The notes beneath the pieces are model-generated. The model made no database searches and was not told the origin of the DNA. It worked only from the letters and a program-made list of their open reading frames with translations. A DNA stretch of 57,948 nt from Lachnospiraceae bacterium (GTDB lineage: Bacteria; Bacillota; Clostridia; Lachnospirales; Lachnospiraceae): the NCBI GenBank assembly GCA_017625255.1, contig JAGALK010000076.1, forward strand, positions 1 to 57,948, written 5' to 3'. The stretch's first letter is position 1; each line of letters begins with the position of its first letter. This document shows, in pieces, positions 19,080 through 35,100 of this stretch. The position numbers and the translations under genes were made by a program.

Positions 19080-20165
19080 TTACTTTACTTTCACCTTTTT
19101 CCCTTTTGTCCAAGAATAATCGCCACCTACATTATAGGTTGCACCTTTTTTCAGTTTCGCTTTTACGTACTTATACTTCTTCGAAGAATATTTCATTGGG
19201 TATAATTTTGCAACTTTACTTCCTTTTGTCAGCTCTGCTATACCAAAATAACTTGCTCCACCATTCGTACTATAGAGACCGACACTGATATATGCCTTTG
19301 TATCTCCTGTCAACTCTGGCATATTATTATACATTTTCAACCAATCATTATCATATATAATTCGTGCTGCCAGAATTTGAGACGCGTCTACTTTCTTTTT
19401 TAACTTTATAGTTACCATACTTGGTTTAGCAGAGACAGACTTTACTTTTAATACCTTAGATGATCTGGTTGCTACCGGACTGTTTTTCCCTGAATATTTT
19501 CCCAACAATGCTTCCAGATAATAATATCTTCCCGCTTGTGGAACAGCTAATTTATTCTTTGCCTTGTAGGTATACCAATTACTTCCAGAAATTTTCTCTC
19601 GTTCTTCCAGAATTCCGTTATACTCTAGATAATATTCTTTCTCATCAATATATTTCTTGTAACCTTCAATCATCTGTAAACACTCAAATCCATTTTCAAG
19701 TGTAACCTTCTTCGGTATAGCTTGCTCGAGTAATGCTAACTGCCCTTTTACATCCGCAATCATCTCTTCATTTCCGAATTTACCGTCCTTAACAACCTTT
19801 AACTTAGTTGTAAGTTTCTTCCCCTTATATTTAACTGTAATTTTCGTTGTACCAGTACTTACAGCTTCAAGAAGACCATTTTTATCAACTGTTGCTACGG
19901 ACTTCTTACTTGATGAATAAGATGCGTTTACTAACGATGCTACCGTATATATTTTTGGTGTGCTTACATTTACATAATCACCTATGTAGAATTTTTCTCC
20001 TTGTTCCACCTCTATGGTTTTATAACCATACGCACATTTCCAATACATCCATACATTACTTGCTGCAGATACTTCTGTTGTTGCAACAGGCAAAATATTC
20101 ATTATAGCAGGAAAAATCAACATAATTGAAAGAAACACTGCTATACGTTTTTTTACATTCCTCAT
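19080..20165 (-). CDS. Secreted protein with one BIG2-like domain
   Basis: A 361-residue exported protein. ATG 20165 follows AGGAGAGAAAAG and begins a signal peptide (MRNVKKRIAVFLSIMLIF, cleavage near VSAA). A BIG2-like segment lies at about 55-125 (SSSKKSVATVDKNGLLEAVS, TTKITVKYKGKKL). The remaining 230 residues, lysine- and tyrosine-rich, are not recognised; they include a helical part (about 130-165) and several short beta-type stretches. No anchor is visible. It follows the two XRE regulator genes on the same strand with a purine-rich gap of about 100 bases and no terminator, so they may be transcribed together. Confidence 0.8.
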   Translation of the reverse strand: MRNVKKRIAVFLSIMLIFPAIMNILPVATTEVSAASNVWMYWKCAYGYKTIEVEQGEKFYIGDYVNVSTPKIYTVASLVNASYSSSKKSVATVDKNGLLEAVSTGTTKITVKYKGKKLTTKLKVVKDGKFGNEEMIADVKGQLALLEQAIPKKVTLENGFECLQMIEGYKKYIDEKEYYLEYNGILEEREKISGSNWYTYKAKNKLAVPQAGRYYYLEALLGKYSGKNSPVATRSSKVLKVKSVSAKPSMVTIKLKKKVDASQILAARIIYDNDWLKMYNNMPELTGDTKAYISVGLYSTNGGASYFGIAELTKGSKVAKLYPMKYSSKKYKYVKAKLKKGATYNVGGDYSWTKGKKVKVK

Positions 20166-23100
20166 TCTTTTCTCTCCTGTTCTTTTATTTTTAACATCCA
20201 ACATCTGAATTATTTTCTAACTCCTCCCTCCTTTTCACCCCTTTTGATGCCGGATATTTAGTACGGTTTCATTTCACAAACTCTCCCATCTCATAGCAAC
20301 TTTCTTTTATTTTCTCAAATCGTTTACGAAAGAATTGTATCCACACCGGATTCGTAGTCAGCATTCCGCTAGAAAGTGCTTCATCATACCACAGAACAAA
20401 TGCATTTGAAATCATCCAATTATCAGAAAAATCTTTCTCGCAGTACACTTCCTCACTGCAATACACGTCTATTTCTCTCTTTTGTGCCATTAATTCAGCT
20501 ATATTCTTCAGCACTTCTAAATTATGTACATTTATACGCTCCTTTTCTCTCGTCAAAAACACAATTTCTTCTATTTCACACTCCTTCGCCGAATAGCAAA
20601 ACATTTTTAGAAACAACATAATTTCAGTATGCATGGAATGCATTTTTAGATAAAGTCGTTGCTCCATTTGTACACGCATATAATCCAATACAGTCTGTAT
20701 TCCTCGAAAAATATCCATTTTATTTTTAAAAAATACAATTTCCGGCAATTCTACTTTTTTAACTGCAAAACAGCATTTCTCTTCTGAATGTATGACTTTT
20801 TCGTCCTTTTGCAGTTGTATCTGAAAACATTCCACCATCTTTTGCCAAATCGCATACCCTTCTTCTCCAAGTCTGGTTCTCTCAAAGCCATTTTTTAATT
20901 CTGTTTCTTCTTCCTTAGACAATTGCAGATTATTCACAACAACCTGTAGCCTCTCCCAACTAAATGGTATTGCCCTTCCATTTATCCAGCCATACACTTC
21001 TTTTGTTTCCACATTGCAAAGCTGTGCTATTTGCGCACAGGTAAATTTTCTCCTATATTTTATTGCTGCAAAACTTTCTGAAAAAGCCTACATCTTCTAT
21101 ACCTATTCTCCATTTTCTACATGTAATATTCTATGTAACAGTTGGACAATCCCTATTTCCTTTACACATACTGCTTTTTTGCGTTCTATATCCAATATAC
21201 AAACATCTTCACTTAAAGATCCTGTCCAAAAAGATATTCCCGTTTTCTTATTTTCAAACAAACAATTTCTGTTCTGAGTTAACCCCTGAAAACAAGCAAC
21301 ACTTTCTGCAAAATTTCTACATTTCTCTTTTAATACACAAAAGTACTTATTATAAAATGCGCAGGTTTCATTTTGATTTGAAAAAAGACCATATGTCAAT
21401 AATGTATCAAAGAAGACTAATCCTTTATCCGATATTACGCAATTCATTCTTTCTGCAGTATCCCCTTCCTTACCAACATCACGGTAATAATAAAACACCT
21501 TATACTCTCCATTTTCAAACAAAATAGGTAACAAAGACGACAAACAAAGCATTTTGTTTTCTCTAAACTGCCACTCTGCATTCTCAAGCTCAATAATATG
21601 TTCTACTCTGCACTTCTTCCTATTATTCAGGAAAAAATTTTTTAACGCTTCATCATAATTGATAGATTCCACTTCACACCTTACCTTCAAAAAATCCGCA
21701 TCTTTTCCCATATGCCAAAGTGCCTCTAAAATCTCCTCCTTCGAATCAAGTAGCACAGACATTTCCTTTGAATATGGATTTTGACATATTACCTTCGTAT
21801 CCTCACACTTTATGGGCGTAATTTCAAAATTCAGTATTTCTTTAACTGTATCTAAACCAACATGATAATCTTCACTGTATTTGGTTCGTTCATATGCCCG
21901 CACCATTTCCTGTAACTCTTCCTCTGTCGTACATATTCCTCTTGCAAGCTTTAATAGAACTTTCTTACTCTGCGGTTTCCGCTCTCCTCTTGCATATCTG
22001 CTAATCATTGTCCTATCTACACCACTCATGGCTGCTGCTTTTTTATATGTCAGCTTATGTTCTTTCAGGCAGCTACCCAAAAATTCTGCAAACCCCTGCA
22101 TTTTTATCTTCCTCGCCATATATATAATATTTATGCCCAAATTATAACCTTACATATTCCTCTTTGCAACACCTTTTATGTTTAGTTACTGTATACTCAC
22201 AAGGTTATTTTTCTCATTAGGGGGTAAGCTATAATGAAACTTAGATTATGCAAGGAGGCCATTATGAATATTTATGATTACATCATCAACGATTATAAAC
22301 CGGAAATGGGAAAACGCATTCGCACCTGCCGTCAGCAGTCCAAGTTAACCCAGGAAAACATGGCTGAAATCCTTGACATTTCTGTAAAACACTACAGTGA
22401 AATAGAGCGTGGAATCACCGGTCTTTCCATAGAAAAGTTACTATTTTTATCTGACTATTTCCGTGTCAGCCTAGATTATCTTTTAAAAGGTGATGGAAAG
22501 AGAGAATCTCTACCTTTTATCCTGATTGAAGCCTATTCGTCCTGTCCTGATAAGAAAAAAGATACGTATATTGACCTTATTAAAACTGTGCATACTCTTT
22601 TAAATGATAAAGAAGACGATTGATTTTCTAATTAGACTATCCAATCGTCTTTTTTTTCTATTTCTATTGTCGTATCCTTACGAACATTGTATAATAAAAG
22701 AAAAACGGGGAAGGTAATGTTTATGAATGAAAAAAAGTATCTTTATTCTGACAAAGCAGAACAGGTAAAAAAGGTGAATCACTTTGCAGAAATCGGCTCT
22801 ATGATTTTTTATGCCATTTTAGCTATCATTGTGATTACATTCCATTTAAATGGTATTCGTTCAGCAACTTACACAATCTTTACAGTTGGTCTTATGATTG
22901 CTTTTCTTATTGGTATCATTATCTGTTATCAGAAGAATCCTTATGGTACAGCAATCCGCTATGTAGTCCTTGCAGGAGCTTTAACCATGACGCTTGTTCT
23001 TGGTGCAACCTTTACCAGTGATTATATGCGTGTAGCTACCATGATTCCTTTTGTTGGCTGTGTACTTTTTTATGATGTAAAGTTTGCAGTTATCAGCAGT

Positions 23101-26100
23101 GGAAGTCTTATCGGTGCAAATATTATTGCTACATTTTATCAGTGTGTAATTGCAAACCAGTTTACAAAAGAAGAAACTATCAATCAGATTTTTTCCACCC
23201 TGATTATAAGCTTTATTTTATTTGTTGCTTTCTATACAACCTTTGTAGGTAAACGCTTCAATCAGCATACCCTGCTTAGCCTGACAGAAAAACAGGAAGA
23301 ACAGCAGAAAATGGTAGACGAAATTTTACATATTGCCCACGATGTACGAAAGGGTACAAGAAATGCCATGAATATGGTAGAAGAATTAAGTACTTCTACA
23401 GAAACGGTCAGCGGCGCAATTGATGATATTTCCGGCAGCACCCTAAGTACCGCGGAAAACATCCAGACACAGACCATGATGACTCAGAATATTCAAGATT
23501 CCATCCAAATGACCTTAGAACGCTCTGAAAATATGGTTTCTGTTGCTAATAATACAAAGGAATTGACCACACAGAATCTTGCTCTTATGAACGATATAAA
23601 ATCCCAGTCCAAAGAGCTTGCCGATACCAATGCAAATGTTGCTTCTGCTATGGAGAAACTGCAGAACCGCACATCTGCGGTAAAAGGAATTGCCGATACC
23701 ATTTTTTCCATTTCTTCTCAGACCAATTTATTAGCATTAAATGCTTCTATTGAAAGCGCAAGAGCGGGAGAAGCCGGTCGCGGATTTGCGGTAGTTGCTG
23801 ATGAAATCCGCCAGTTAGCAGAGAAAACCCGTCAGGAAACCGAACAGATTTCTGCTATTTTAGAAGAACTAAATCAAGAAGCTTCTGCTGCTTCTTTAGC
23901 CGTTTCCCAATCCGTAGACGCTATGGAAGAACAGGCATCCTTAATTGATACAGCCGCAGAAAGCTTCACCGTAATGATTAACAATGTCGATAATCTTACC
24001 GGAGATATTGCTAACATTGATGAAATGATAACCAGTCTGTCTGCTGCAAACAACCAGATTGTAGACAATATCCTTCATTTATCTGCTACTACAGAGGAAG
24101 TTACCGCTTCTGCACAGCAGGCAAATGATTTAAGCAGACAAAACCTTGAATATTCTACAAGCAGTAAACAAATTTTAAAAGATATTGTGGAATTAGCTTA
24201 TGAATTAAATAAATATAAAACAGACGAAGACGAAGAATAACACAGACAAAAAGAGTCCAGACCTATCACTAAATTGAAAAGGTTGGACTCTTTTTTATAT
24301 CATATATTATCATCCTCTATTTCTTTTGCCAAGGCTAAAATATGGGGAGCTATCTTCTCCCGCTGTCTTTTGGTGATTATTTTATAGACGGGACAAGCTA
24401 CAGCCATAAGTGTCATGCCTATAATACCACCAATAATTCCTACACCAAAATATTCTTCTGGCATAGCAAGAATTCCAGACATTCCTGCCCCAAACACACC
24501 GCAGCCCAACAAACCTATAATGATTGCATACATCGTTCCCGGCTTGGTGACATCTTTGTCTAATTTTCGAAGTAAGTCCATTTTATCTTCTTGTTTTGGT
24601 AAATATTTACTTCGAATTTTTTCAATTTCCCTTTGTCTTTGTGCTGAATATGTATATTCAAAAGCTTCATTATCCTTTTTCATTTATAATTCCTCGTTCT
24701 TCTATTAATGCATAGTCTTTTTTTACCCCTGACAGCATTAAAGCCGCCATAGTATTAATGATTATACATACCGCAAATCCGGTTGCTCCATTCGCTGCCT
24801 GATAAGAAAAATCTCCATTTTCTCCGAACTGGGTAAGCATCGCCACCTGCATGGTAAATAAGGATACCAATGCCTTTGCCAGTTCTATTCGCTTTACTGC
24901 TGAAAAAACCGGATTATATCTATGCCAGTATCTGACAATATTTCGTATTGCTTTTATCAGGTAGTAAAATGTATACGCTGAAATTGCATAAATCATATAT
25001 CCCGGATAGCTTATTTCCTGCTTTTCAAATACTACCATTATAACGATAACGGATATGGCAATATTCAAAAGCAGCATCAGCCAACCGCATATTTTATAGC
25101 TGTTTAATCCACGGATTCTTTTTTCTTCTTCATTTTCTGTCTTTTTATCTGTCAAATCCCTATACACAAGGATAAATCGCATACTACTGAGGATTGTACT
25201 ATATCCTGCCATAGCAAAAAGCCATGCTGTCTGATACCATACTCCCATGAGCACCTTAAAAACAGCATAACAGATATTAATAATAAATCCCAAGTATAAA
25301 GATATCCGTACACGAAGCTCTCTCTCTGTTAAATATTTATTTGTATACCGATTACCATAAAGTGCCGCCTTCATCCCTCTAAAAATATCAGGCATTCTTG
25401 CACATACGACAGTCAATGCATAAGCAGACAGCGCATAAGAAAAATACGCAACCGCTTCCAGACAGCCTGACTTACTAAATGCATATACCAATAAACCAGC
25501 AGATATATTTACCAGAAAAAATATCAGAATACGACTGGGAAATAACAGCCTTTTTCCAATTTTCTTCCATTTATCCATTCGCAGCTCTCCTTAGCTTTAC
25601 AGTAAATGTACTTCCTTCACCTAACTGACTGCTGACAGATATTTCTCCCGCACAGATATCAATTACACGCTTGACTAAAGCAAGTCCAAGTCCATTTCCC
25701 TTTGTAGCATGGGAGGTATCTCCCTGATAAAACTTTTTGAAAATATTTTTTCCGGTTTCGATGGTCATTCCACATCCGGTATCCTTGACTTCTACATAGA
25801 CATATTTTTCATCCTTATGAAGCTTTAGTAAAACTTTTCCATTTTCTTCTGTAAATTTCAAGGCATTGGATAAAAGATTATTCCATACAAGACTTAACAG
25901 CTCCTTATCTGCTTCAATTTGTACTTCTTCATCCATTTCCACTTCTAATTCAATATTTTTTTCTTCCCAGACAGCTTCAAATTCTAACATACATTCACAA
26001 AGCTGCTCACTTAAATAGTATTTCTCCACATTCGGATAAATCTGCTGATTCTCTAATTTATTTAATTTTAAAATATTCATTACAAGAGACGACAGACGCT

Positions 26101-29100
26101 TTGTCTGCTCCTGTATAGCTTTTCCATATTCTATGCGCTGCTCTTCACTTAAATTTGGACTTTGCAGCAATGTACCATAATTTTGCATAACTGCAAGAGG
26201 TGTCTTTAATTCATGAGACACATTGGCTATAAAATCCGTTCTTAATGTTTCCACACCGGAAAGCTCTTCAATCATTTTGTTTAAGCCTGCAATAATCATG
26301 TCAAACTCATTGTCACTATTTTCTCCATGAATATAGTCAATTCTAACAGAATAATCTCCACTTATTACACGGTCAATTCCTGTTTGAATTCTTTTTACCG
26401 GTTTAAAAATCATCCGTCTTCGCCGCAAGCCGTCAATCACACAAAATAAAAAGGTAAGAAGCAGGATATTTACCAATGTGGCTTTTGCCGGACCACTAAT
26501 TGTTTCCTGATCAAAGCTCATTGTATGTAAAAATAAAAGAAAATTGCAGGTTACTATAAATGCAATGATTAAAAAAAACAAAATAAAATTTCCAATACCG
26601 TTGGTTTTTAATCTGCTTTTCATTTAATCACCGCCTTATAACCAAGACCATGTACCGTGGTAATCTCAAAATCTTCACATGCTTTGAATTTATCTCGCAG
26701 CTTTGTAATGTATACATCCACAACCCTTGGCCCGGAAGCAGACTCCACATCCCAAAACTCATCCATCAACGCCGAACGGGTAAAGGTTTTCTTAGGATAG
26801 GATAAAAGCTTATATAAAATATTAAATTCCCTTACTGTAAGTGGAATTTCTTCATTCCCTATATAGGCTGAATGCTCCTCTGCATCCAAAACGGTACTGC
26901 CAATGGTCAATTTCCGATTCGTAGCAATTTTTGCGCGGCGCATAAGTGCATCAATTCTAAGTAAAAGCTCATTTAAATCAATCGGCTTTACCATATAATC
27001 ATCAATTCCCACACCAAAGCCTTTTCTTTTCGATTCAAAATCTTCTCTTGCCGTCATAAAAAGAATCGGAATATCCTGATTCATTTCCCGAACGGTCTGG
27101 GCAAATTCATAGCCGTCAATCTCCGGCATCATAATATCCGAAATAATCATATCCACCAGATTTCCATACATTTCATTATAAGCATCGTTTGCAGATAAGC
27201 ATCCAATTGCCTCATAACCGTTTCTGTTCAAATATGCACATACTGTCTGATTCAAATCCTTGTCGTCTTCTACTACCAATAATTTAAACATTCTGATGCC
27301 TCCCATAGTTTTTTATGATTTTACCATAGAGATGTTTCTGAAATGTTAAAGTTTGTTATCTAAATTTATTTTTTTAATAATAATTCATACAGCATGGGCT
27401 TCAAATGATATTCCTCCATCATATGCTCCACCTCTTCTAGCATTTTTTGCTGATGGGCTTTATTGACTGTTTTTTTCTTCACACCCCGAACCAAAAGATT
27501 CTTTGGTGTATGTGATAACTCCACAAATTCTAATACCTGTGTTTTGTAGCCACAATATTCCAACAGATTCGCCCGAATAGCATCCGTAGCCAGTGCTGCA
27601 AACCGTTCTTTTATAATTCCATATCGGGTCATCAAGGAAAACTGTTCACTTTCCATCTGTTTATTCAACTCATGCTGACAGCATGGTACAGAAAAAATCA
27701 GCTTTGCATTCCAAGAAATGGCATTATAGAGAGCAAAATCTGTGGCTGTATCACAGGCATGCAAGGTTACTACCATATCTACATCAAAAGGGGCTTTATA
27801 GCCATTGATATCTCCCAATTCAAATCGCAGACCTTTATAACCATATTTTTCTGCTGCTGTATTACATTTTTCGATAACCTCTTTTTTTAAGTCCAAACCA
27901 ATCATTTGCACCTGCAAATGGCATTTCTTTGTCAAATAATAATACAAAATAAAGGTCAGATAAGATTTTCCACAACCAAAATCAATAATATTTAGCTTTC
28001 CCACAGAAATCGTCTTGATATAATCATCAATAATCTCAATAAACCGGTTAATCTGCCGAAATTTATCCTGCATGGAAGCAACAATCTTTCCCTCAGAAGT
28101 AAAAATTCCCATATCCACCAGAGGCGGTATAATCTCTCCCTCTTCTAAAAGGTATTGCTTCTTCCGATTATGTTCCTCTGCTGCTTTTGGTGCATTCGCT
28201 GTCTTTTTCTGTTTAAATGTAACTTTTCCCTTTTTTGATATCAAAAAAATTGATTCAATTCCTGCACCGAACCCATTTAACTGACGGTAATCCTGCATAA
28301 GATAGCTTTCTAAGCGAATCAGCACCTCTTCTTTGCTCACATTTTCATGAAATGCCTGTTTGTCTGTAAACTTTTCTATCTGATAATTTTGCTCCTTACG
28401 GGTAACGGTTATTTTTTTATATTCCGCAGATTTATCCGGCTTGCTTAATATCATGCGCTCGCAGCCGGAATCTAACATCTGCAGCAGATTTGTTTTAATT
28501 GTCTCCATCTTTGCTCCTGTTTATTGTATAATACGCTATTCCAATACTTTCTAATCCGGTATTACAAGCATTTGTAAAAGAAGCCTTCTGCACAATTACC
28601 CGTTCAAAAGGAATTACTTTTCTTACTTCTTTTACAATTAGCTCCTGCTGTTTAACACTACAGCCTACATGGGTAATTACCACAATATCCTTATCGATTC
28701 TTCGCTTTTTGCGCAGATGCCAACGAATACCTTTTTTCCACGCATTTTCTAAATTTCCACTTAACATACCCACAATGTTGGTTTTTCCCTGCCGCATTTC
28801 AGCTAATGGATGCAGCTGCAGTAATTTGCAGAATTTTGCTATTGCAGCGTTCACACGCCCATTCTGATAAAAAATATCAATTCCCGGCATAATGAATTTT
28901 AACCGCACTTTTGCAGCCATCTTTTCTACTAAATCGCAGATTTCACCAACACTTTTACCTTCCTTAGCCAGTTTAGCAGCATACAAAATCTCCAGCCCTT
29001 GTCCACCGGATATTTGTCCGGAATCTACAATATGCACATGATCAAAGCCCTGCGCTGCCATAACTGCCGTATTATGACTTCTTCCCAAACGAGAACCTAA

Positions 29101-32100
29101 TGCTATATGTATAACAGATTCTGCCTGTGTTAATACCTCTGCAAAAAATTCCTCATATTCTTCTACTGTTACACGATCTCCTACAGCGCTGCTGCTATCC
29201 TTGGATATATACTGTGTCAGGCTGTCTGAATCAATCTCTCTGGTATCCGCAAATCGTCCCGAAGGAGTCTTAATATATAAATACATAATTTTGATACCAT
29301 ATTTTTCAAGCATTTCTTCCGGAAGGTCACAGGTACAGTCTGCCGTAATACATATTTTCTTTTTCTTCTTTCCGGTAATTTTCTGAATCTGACTGCCGCC
29401 TTCTATCTCGATTTTTTCATATTTCTGATATTCTATAATATCATCCGGTATAAACTGAAGAATTTCTTTTTCCAACAATTTACCCTGAATCGGCTTTTCT
29501 ACATATCCATCAAAGCCCTCTTCTATATACATCTCCTTTGCACCGGACAATGTATTTCCTGTCAAAGTAATAACCGCTGAGTCTCTGCACAATCCATTTT
29601 CCTGATTGCGAATAGCCTTCAAGGTTTCCGTTCCATTCATTCCCGGCATCATATAATCCAATAAAATCACATGATAATACTTCTTTCTCGTCATTTCCAG
29701 ACATTCTGTTCCACTAGAAGCAACATCTACCTGTACCTTTGTAGCTTCTAAAAGCTTGCTGGCAACCATGGAATTCATTTTATTATCATCCACAACCAGA
29801 ATTCTAGCCTCTGCCGCTTCGAAGCTTGGAACATAATACACTCCCTCAAAAGCATCTTCCTTTTTCTGGAAATCAATCTCTCCAATAGGCTTTCCTTCTG
29901 CAATCTTTTGTTTAACAATTACAGTAAATATCGTACCCTTCGTGTAAATACTGTCTATGGTGATTTCGCCTTCCATAAGATCTACTAACTGTTTGGTAAT
30001 GGCAAGTCCCAGACCACTTCCGGCAATCTGTGCATTCTTTTTTTCGTCCATTCGGTTAAAGGAATCATATATATTTTCCATATCCTCTTTACGAATACCG
30101 ATTCCCGTATCTGCTATTTTTACCTTAACCGTTACTTCTTCCTGATTATACTCTTCTCTTTCAACACTCAGTGTAACAGAACCCTCTTCTGTATATTTCA
30201 CTGCGTTATCTAATATGTTCAAAAAAACCTGTTTTAGTCTTTTTTCATCCCCAAGCAGCACCGATGGCAAATTAGGGTCCATATCCAGATAAAAATCTAA
30301 TTTCTTTTTCTCTAGCTGTACACGAATAATCTCCGACAATTCCCGAAACAATTCTTTCGTCTCATACTTCACCGGCACAATATGCATTTTATTCATTTCC
30401 AACTGGGAAAAATCTAAAATATCATTTACCTGATTTAAAAGCATCTTACTTGCTACCTGAATATCTTTTGCATATTCTTTTGTTTCGCCTGTAGGATTGT
30501 TTCTTAAAATCATTTCATTTAAGCCAATAATTGCATTAATCGGTGTTCGTATTTCATGACTCATATTGGCAAAAAAAGCATTTTTTGAAGCCTGCGTTTT
30601 TTCTAATTCTTCTTTTTGCTGAAGATTTAGCTGATGCTCTACATCAAAGGAAAGCATATGTGCCTTTAAAATTGCTCCACCTACAAGTCCTACAGCAATA
30701 ACGGAAAAGAATGCATCGAAATATGCTATCTCTCTAGATGGCATGGAAACTATAATTTCCGGATAAGTATAAGCAGTCCAGTAAGTCCATGCATAAACGA
30801 AGATACTCAAAAATAAAAAGGCAATCATTTTTCTACCCTTGAACATCACAAATGTGTATAGAATACCTAATGCTAACCATACGGATGCTCCACTTTCTAT
30901 CGCACCACTTAAGAAAAACATCAATGGCATAACCATCAAAATAATCAGCAAACCCAAAAGTACTGCTGCAAAATCATACTTTTGATATTTAAATGTTGCA
31001 AAAAAACTGATACCCATAACTAAAAGCAACATAAATAAAAGCGTCAGCAATGCTCCATTGACATCCATAACCAGAAATATTTCCGTTATAGCTACCAAAG
31101 TTGCAATAGCTCCTACTAAAATAATTGTTCTAAGCATACGCTCTCTTAGTTCGCAATCTTTTCCATGTACTAACTGAACGATTTTTTTCCACATACGCTA
31201 TTTCTCCTTATTTGCCAGACTTTGCTTTAAGCGCATTGCCATCTCCACCGCAGATATGTAATCAGACATCTCAACCTTCCTTTTAATCTGTGCAAAAGAT
31301 GCTTTTAAAGGCACACCTTGATATTGATATTCCTGTAATTGTGACACAATTTCTCCGATTTTATCTCCGTCTAAGGAATACATGGCGTTTTCCATATCCT
31401 GTATCATTTGCTCAAATACATCTTCGTCTAGGACAGGAAGCTCTTCATTTTCTAGTTCTTCTGTTTTTACTTCTTTTTTGGCAGAAGGACACAGCAGTTC
31501 AATCTCACGCAAGCGAGACAATAGTATGCTATATTCTCTTATTAATTCTTCGTGATTATCAAGAATATACTCGATTCTGCCTTCTTTTCCTGCCATTTCT
31601 AAAGCAAGCGCAAGATCGGATATACGCAATGCACCTATGCTGCGCATTGCACTTTTCATTCCATGAACAGTGATTGTATAGTTCTTCCAATCCTGCTTTT
31701 CAAATAATTGTTCAGCTAAAGCACCGGAATCATCATAATCTTCACAGTATCCCTGCAAAATCTTAATATACGGCTCTTTTCCATTACAATAGAGTATTCC
31801 TTTTTGAACATCTAATCCAAGACTTTGCAATTCTTTTTCAATAGAATCTTTGGTTTCTTCTGCTTCTTCTATTATTTCCTCGATATCCATTTGCTCAGCC
31901 TGCTCACAGGTAATAATTTTTTCTGCAGCTATGTTTCTTTTTAATACTCTTTCTAAAACAGAGCGTTCTACCGGTTTTTCCAAAAAGTCATCAAAGCCTT
32001 CTGCTAACAGCATCTCTCTAGTTCCGGCTACTGCATTTGCAGTAAGTGCAATAATCGGTACTTTTTGGTAGTATGTTCCTACCTTGTGACGAATTCGCTG

Positions 32101-35100
32101 TAAGGTTTCTACACCATCCATTTCAGGCATCATATGATCCATAAATACAAAATCATAATCCGCTGTCACAATCTTCTCTAATGCTTCCCGTCCACTAATT
32201 GCCTTTGTCACCTTAACCCTGTAATTTGCCAGTAATCCCTCGATAACCCTAAGATTCATTCGATTATCATCAACGGCTAACACATGAACATCCTTTGTTA
32301 CAAATTTTTCAATACGATTAGATATCTTTTCTTCTGTTGCTTCTTCTGTTCCATTCAATGCCGAAACAATCGATAATATGTAGAATGGCTTATATACTCT
32401 TAATACTCTAGGATTTGTCAAAAATTTATCGTCCGAATGATCTAAAACGACAATAACCTTTGTCTGTCTAGCAAGCTCATCAAAATATACCTGCTCTGCA
32501 CGATATTCTACAATACTGATAAACACATGTGTAAACCGTTCCTTTGCTTCTCTTCTTTGCAATTCCGCAAAGTTCCGACAAACATGACAACTTCCTCTAA
32601 GCTGCTCTACCATATGACTAATGCATGCTGAATACTCGTCTCGAATAGCCATCATATCAAACTGTTCCATATCTATATAGGTAGCAACCCGGACATTAGC
32701 TCTGTCATTTAAAACAGCAAGCGGTGCTTCTTCTAATATTTTCTGTGGTATTGTAAACTTAATCGTCGTACCCTTACCTAATTTACTTTTTATAGTAATG
32801 GCACCACCCATTTTTTTTACAAGTGCAGCAGATATTGCCAGTCCTAAGCCAATTCCGCCTTCCTGTCGTTTACGGCTGGCATCAACCTGACTAAAGCTGG
32901 TAAATATCTTTTCCACACTTTTTTCATCCATACCTATACCGGTATCCTTGACGGTTACTGTAAGATTCATTCCATAACTTTCTCTTCGGTACCCTATGAT
33001 AATGCTTACACAGCCTTCTTCTGTAAATTTAATCGCATTATCCACAAGATTTATCATAACCCTGCGAATCTTTTTCTCATCACCTAAAAGTGCACAGGGA
33101 ATCGTTGCATTACAGTCCACGATTAATTCTATATTTTTTTCACTTTTTCTTGCCATTGCCATATTAATAACATCATTAATCGTAGATGTGATATTATATG
33201 CCTCTTCCTCTAGCTCCATTTCCCCTGACTGAAGCTCTGAAAAATCCAATATATCACTTACTACCATCATCAGGTTACGACCGGCTCTTTGAATATCCAT
33301 AACCTGTTCTTTTATCTTATAAGGCAGTTCTTCTCGAAGTATGATTTCACTCATACCACAAATCGTATTAATAGGAGTTCTGATTTCATGACTGACATTT
33401 GCCACAAAATCATCCTTGCTGTTTTCAACCACCCGCAAATCGTCAATCACTCCTAATAACTGTTTACTGCCTTCACTATTCCTCTTCGTCCAAATATATA
33501 CAATATATTCCAATAATAAAACATTTCCAAACTGGGATAAGCATCTGCCTATTTCCTGTGCCGAACTAAAGAAAAATCCTCCCGGCATTAATCCATAATG
33601 TAAAAAAATAAATATTGCAGAAACTACTGTTATATAAATAATATCTGCGATTCCATATAATCCTAAAACCACAACTGTCGTAATAAAAACCGGAAGTGCC
33701 TTAGAAAGCTCCTTCATCGACACCGCATACAAAAGCACACTAATCTGCATCATAATTGTCGTAAATTTTGCCCGAAATACATAAGTCTTGTAGGTACTAA
33801 TATACAAAAACCAACTTAGCATTAATATAAAGAGCAGCAAAAATGCGCCCCAGCCTCCATGATCCTTTCCAACAAAGACAAGTATAATCGTAATACTGTA
33901 TATCGTATAGATTAACAGCATAAATCTCTCAATTTTCTTTTGATTGCTTTCTGTGTATGTTACATTTTCCAACTTTCCAACCTCCTGGTGGCAAAAAGCA
34001 CACTAACGCCTGGTATTCCCAGACGCTAGTATGCTCACATTTTCAATTCATTTTAATATTTACCAAAGCTGTCATTTAATGAAATAATCTGTTCACTGGT
34101 ATTTGCCGGTCTGCTCATATAACCTGCTGCACCACCATTCATCCCTCTAGACATCTGGGAATATTCATGCAATTTGTATACAGAAAGCATATCGCGAACT
34201 TTGCTTGCCTGATTAGATAACTCTGCACTTGCTGCTGCACACTCTTCACTGGTAGCTGAGTTTGTCTGTACTACCTGAGATACCTGTTCTACAGCCTGAT
34301 CAATCTGTGCAATTGCTGTTGCCTGATAATTAGAAGCTTCTGCAATATCTGTAATAATTGCTTCACTCTTCTGTACTACCTGTGTAATTTCTTCTAGAGC
34401 TGCTGCTGTGTCATTTGCAATCTGAGAACCAGCTTCTACCTTCTGGATAGAATCTTCGATTAATTCTGCTGTTTCTGCTGCTGCAGAAGCACTCTTTGCA
34501 GCTAAATTTCTAACTTCTTCTGCTACTACAGCAAAGCCTTTTCCTGCCTCACCAGCTCTAGCTGCTTCTACTGCAGCATTTAATGCTAAGATATTGGTCT
34601 GGAATGCAATATCATCAATAACCTTGATAATCTTAGAGATACTTTCAGAAGCTTTATTAATATCCTGCATTGCAACAACCATTTCCTGCATTTCTGTATT
34701 ACCTTTTTTCACATCTTCAATTGCCTGTAAAATCAACTCTTCTGCATTGTTTGCCTTAGATGCATTTTCTCTTGTCTTTGCTGCCACATCTGCAATAGAT
34801 GCTGTAATCTGCTCGATAGCACTTGCCTGTTCTGTAGAGCCCTGTGCTAATGCTTCGCTGGCACTTGCCACCTGTGAAGAACTTGTTGTTACCTGATATG
34901 CAGATTCTTTAATGGCGCTAATCGCCTGATGATTACCCTGTACTAATTTTCTCAAAGCAATACCTAATACATCTTCTTCAGATAATAACTTTACATCTAC
35001 TGTCATATTTCCATCGGCTACTTCCTGTGCAACCTGTGCCTGATAACGCATGTTATCAACAACCTTCTGGAACTCATCCATTAATTCACCAAATTCATCA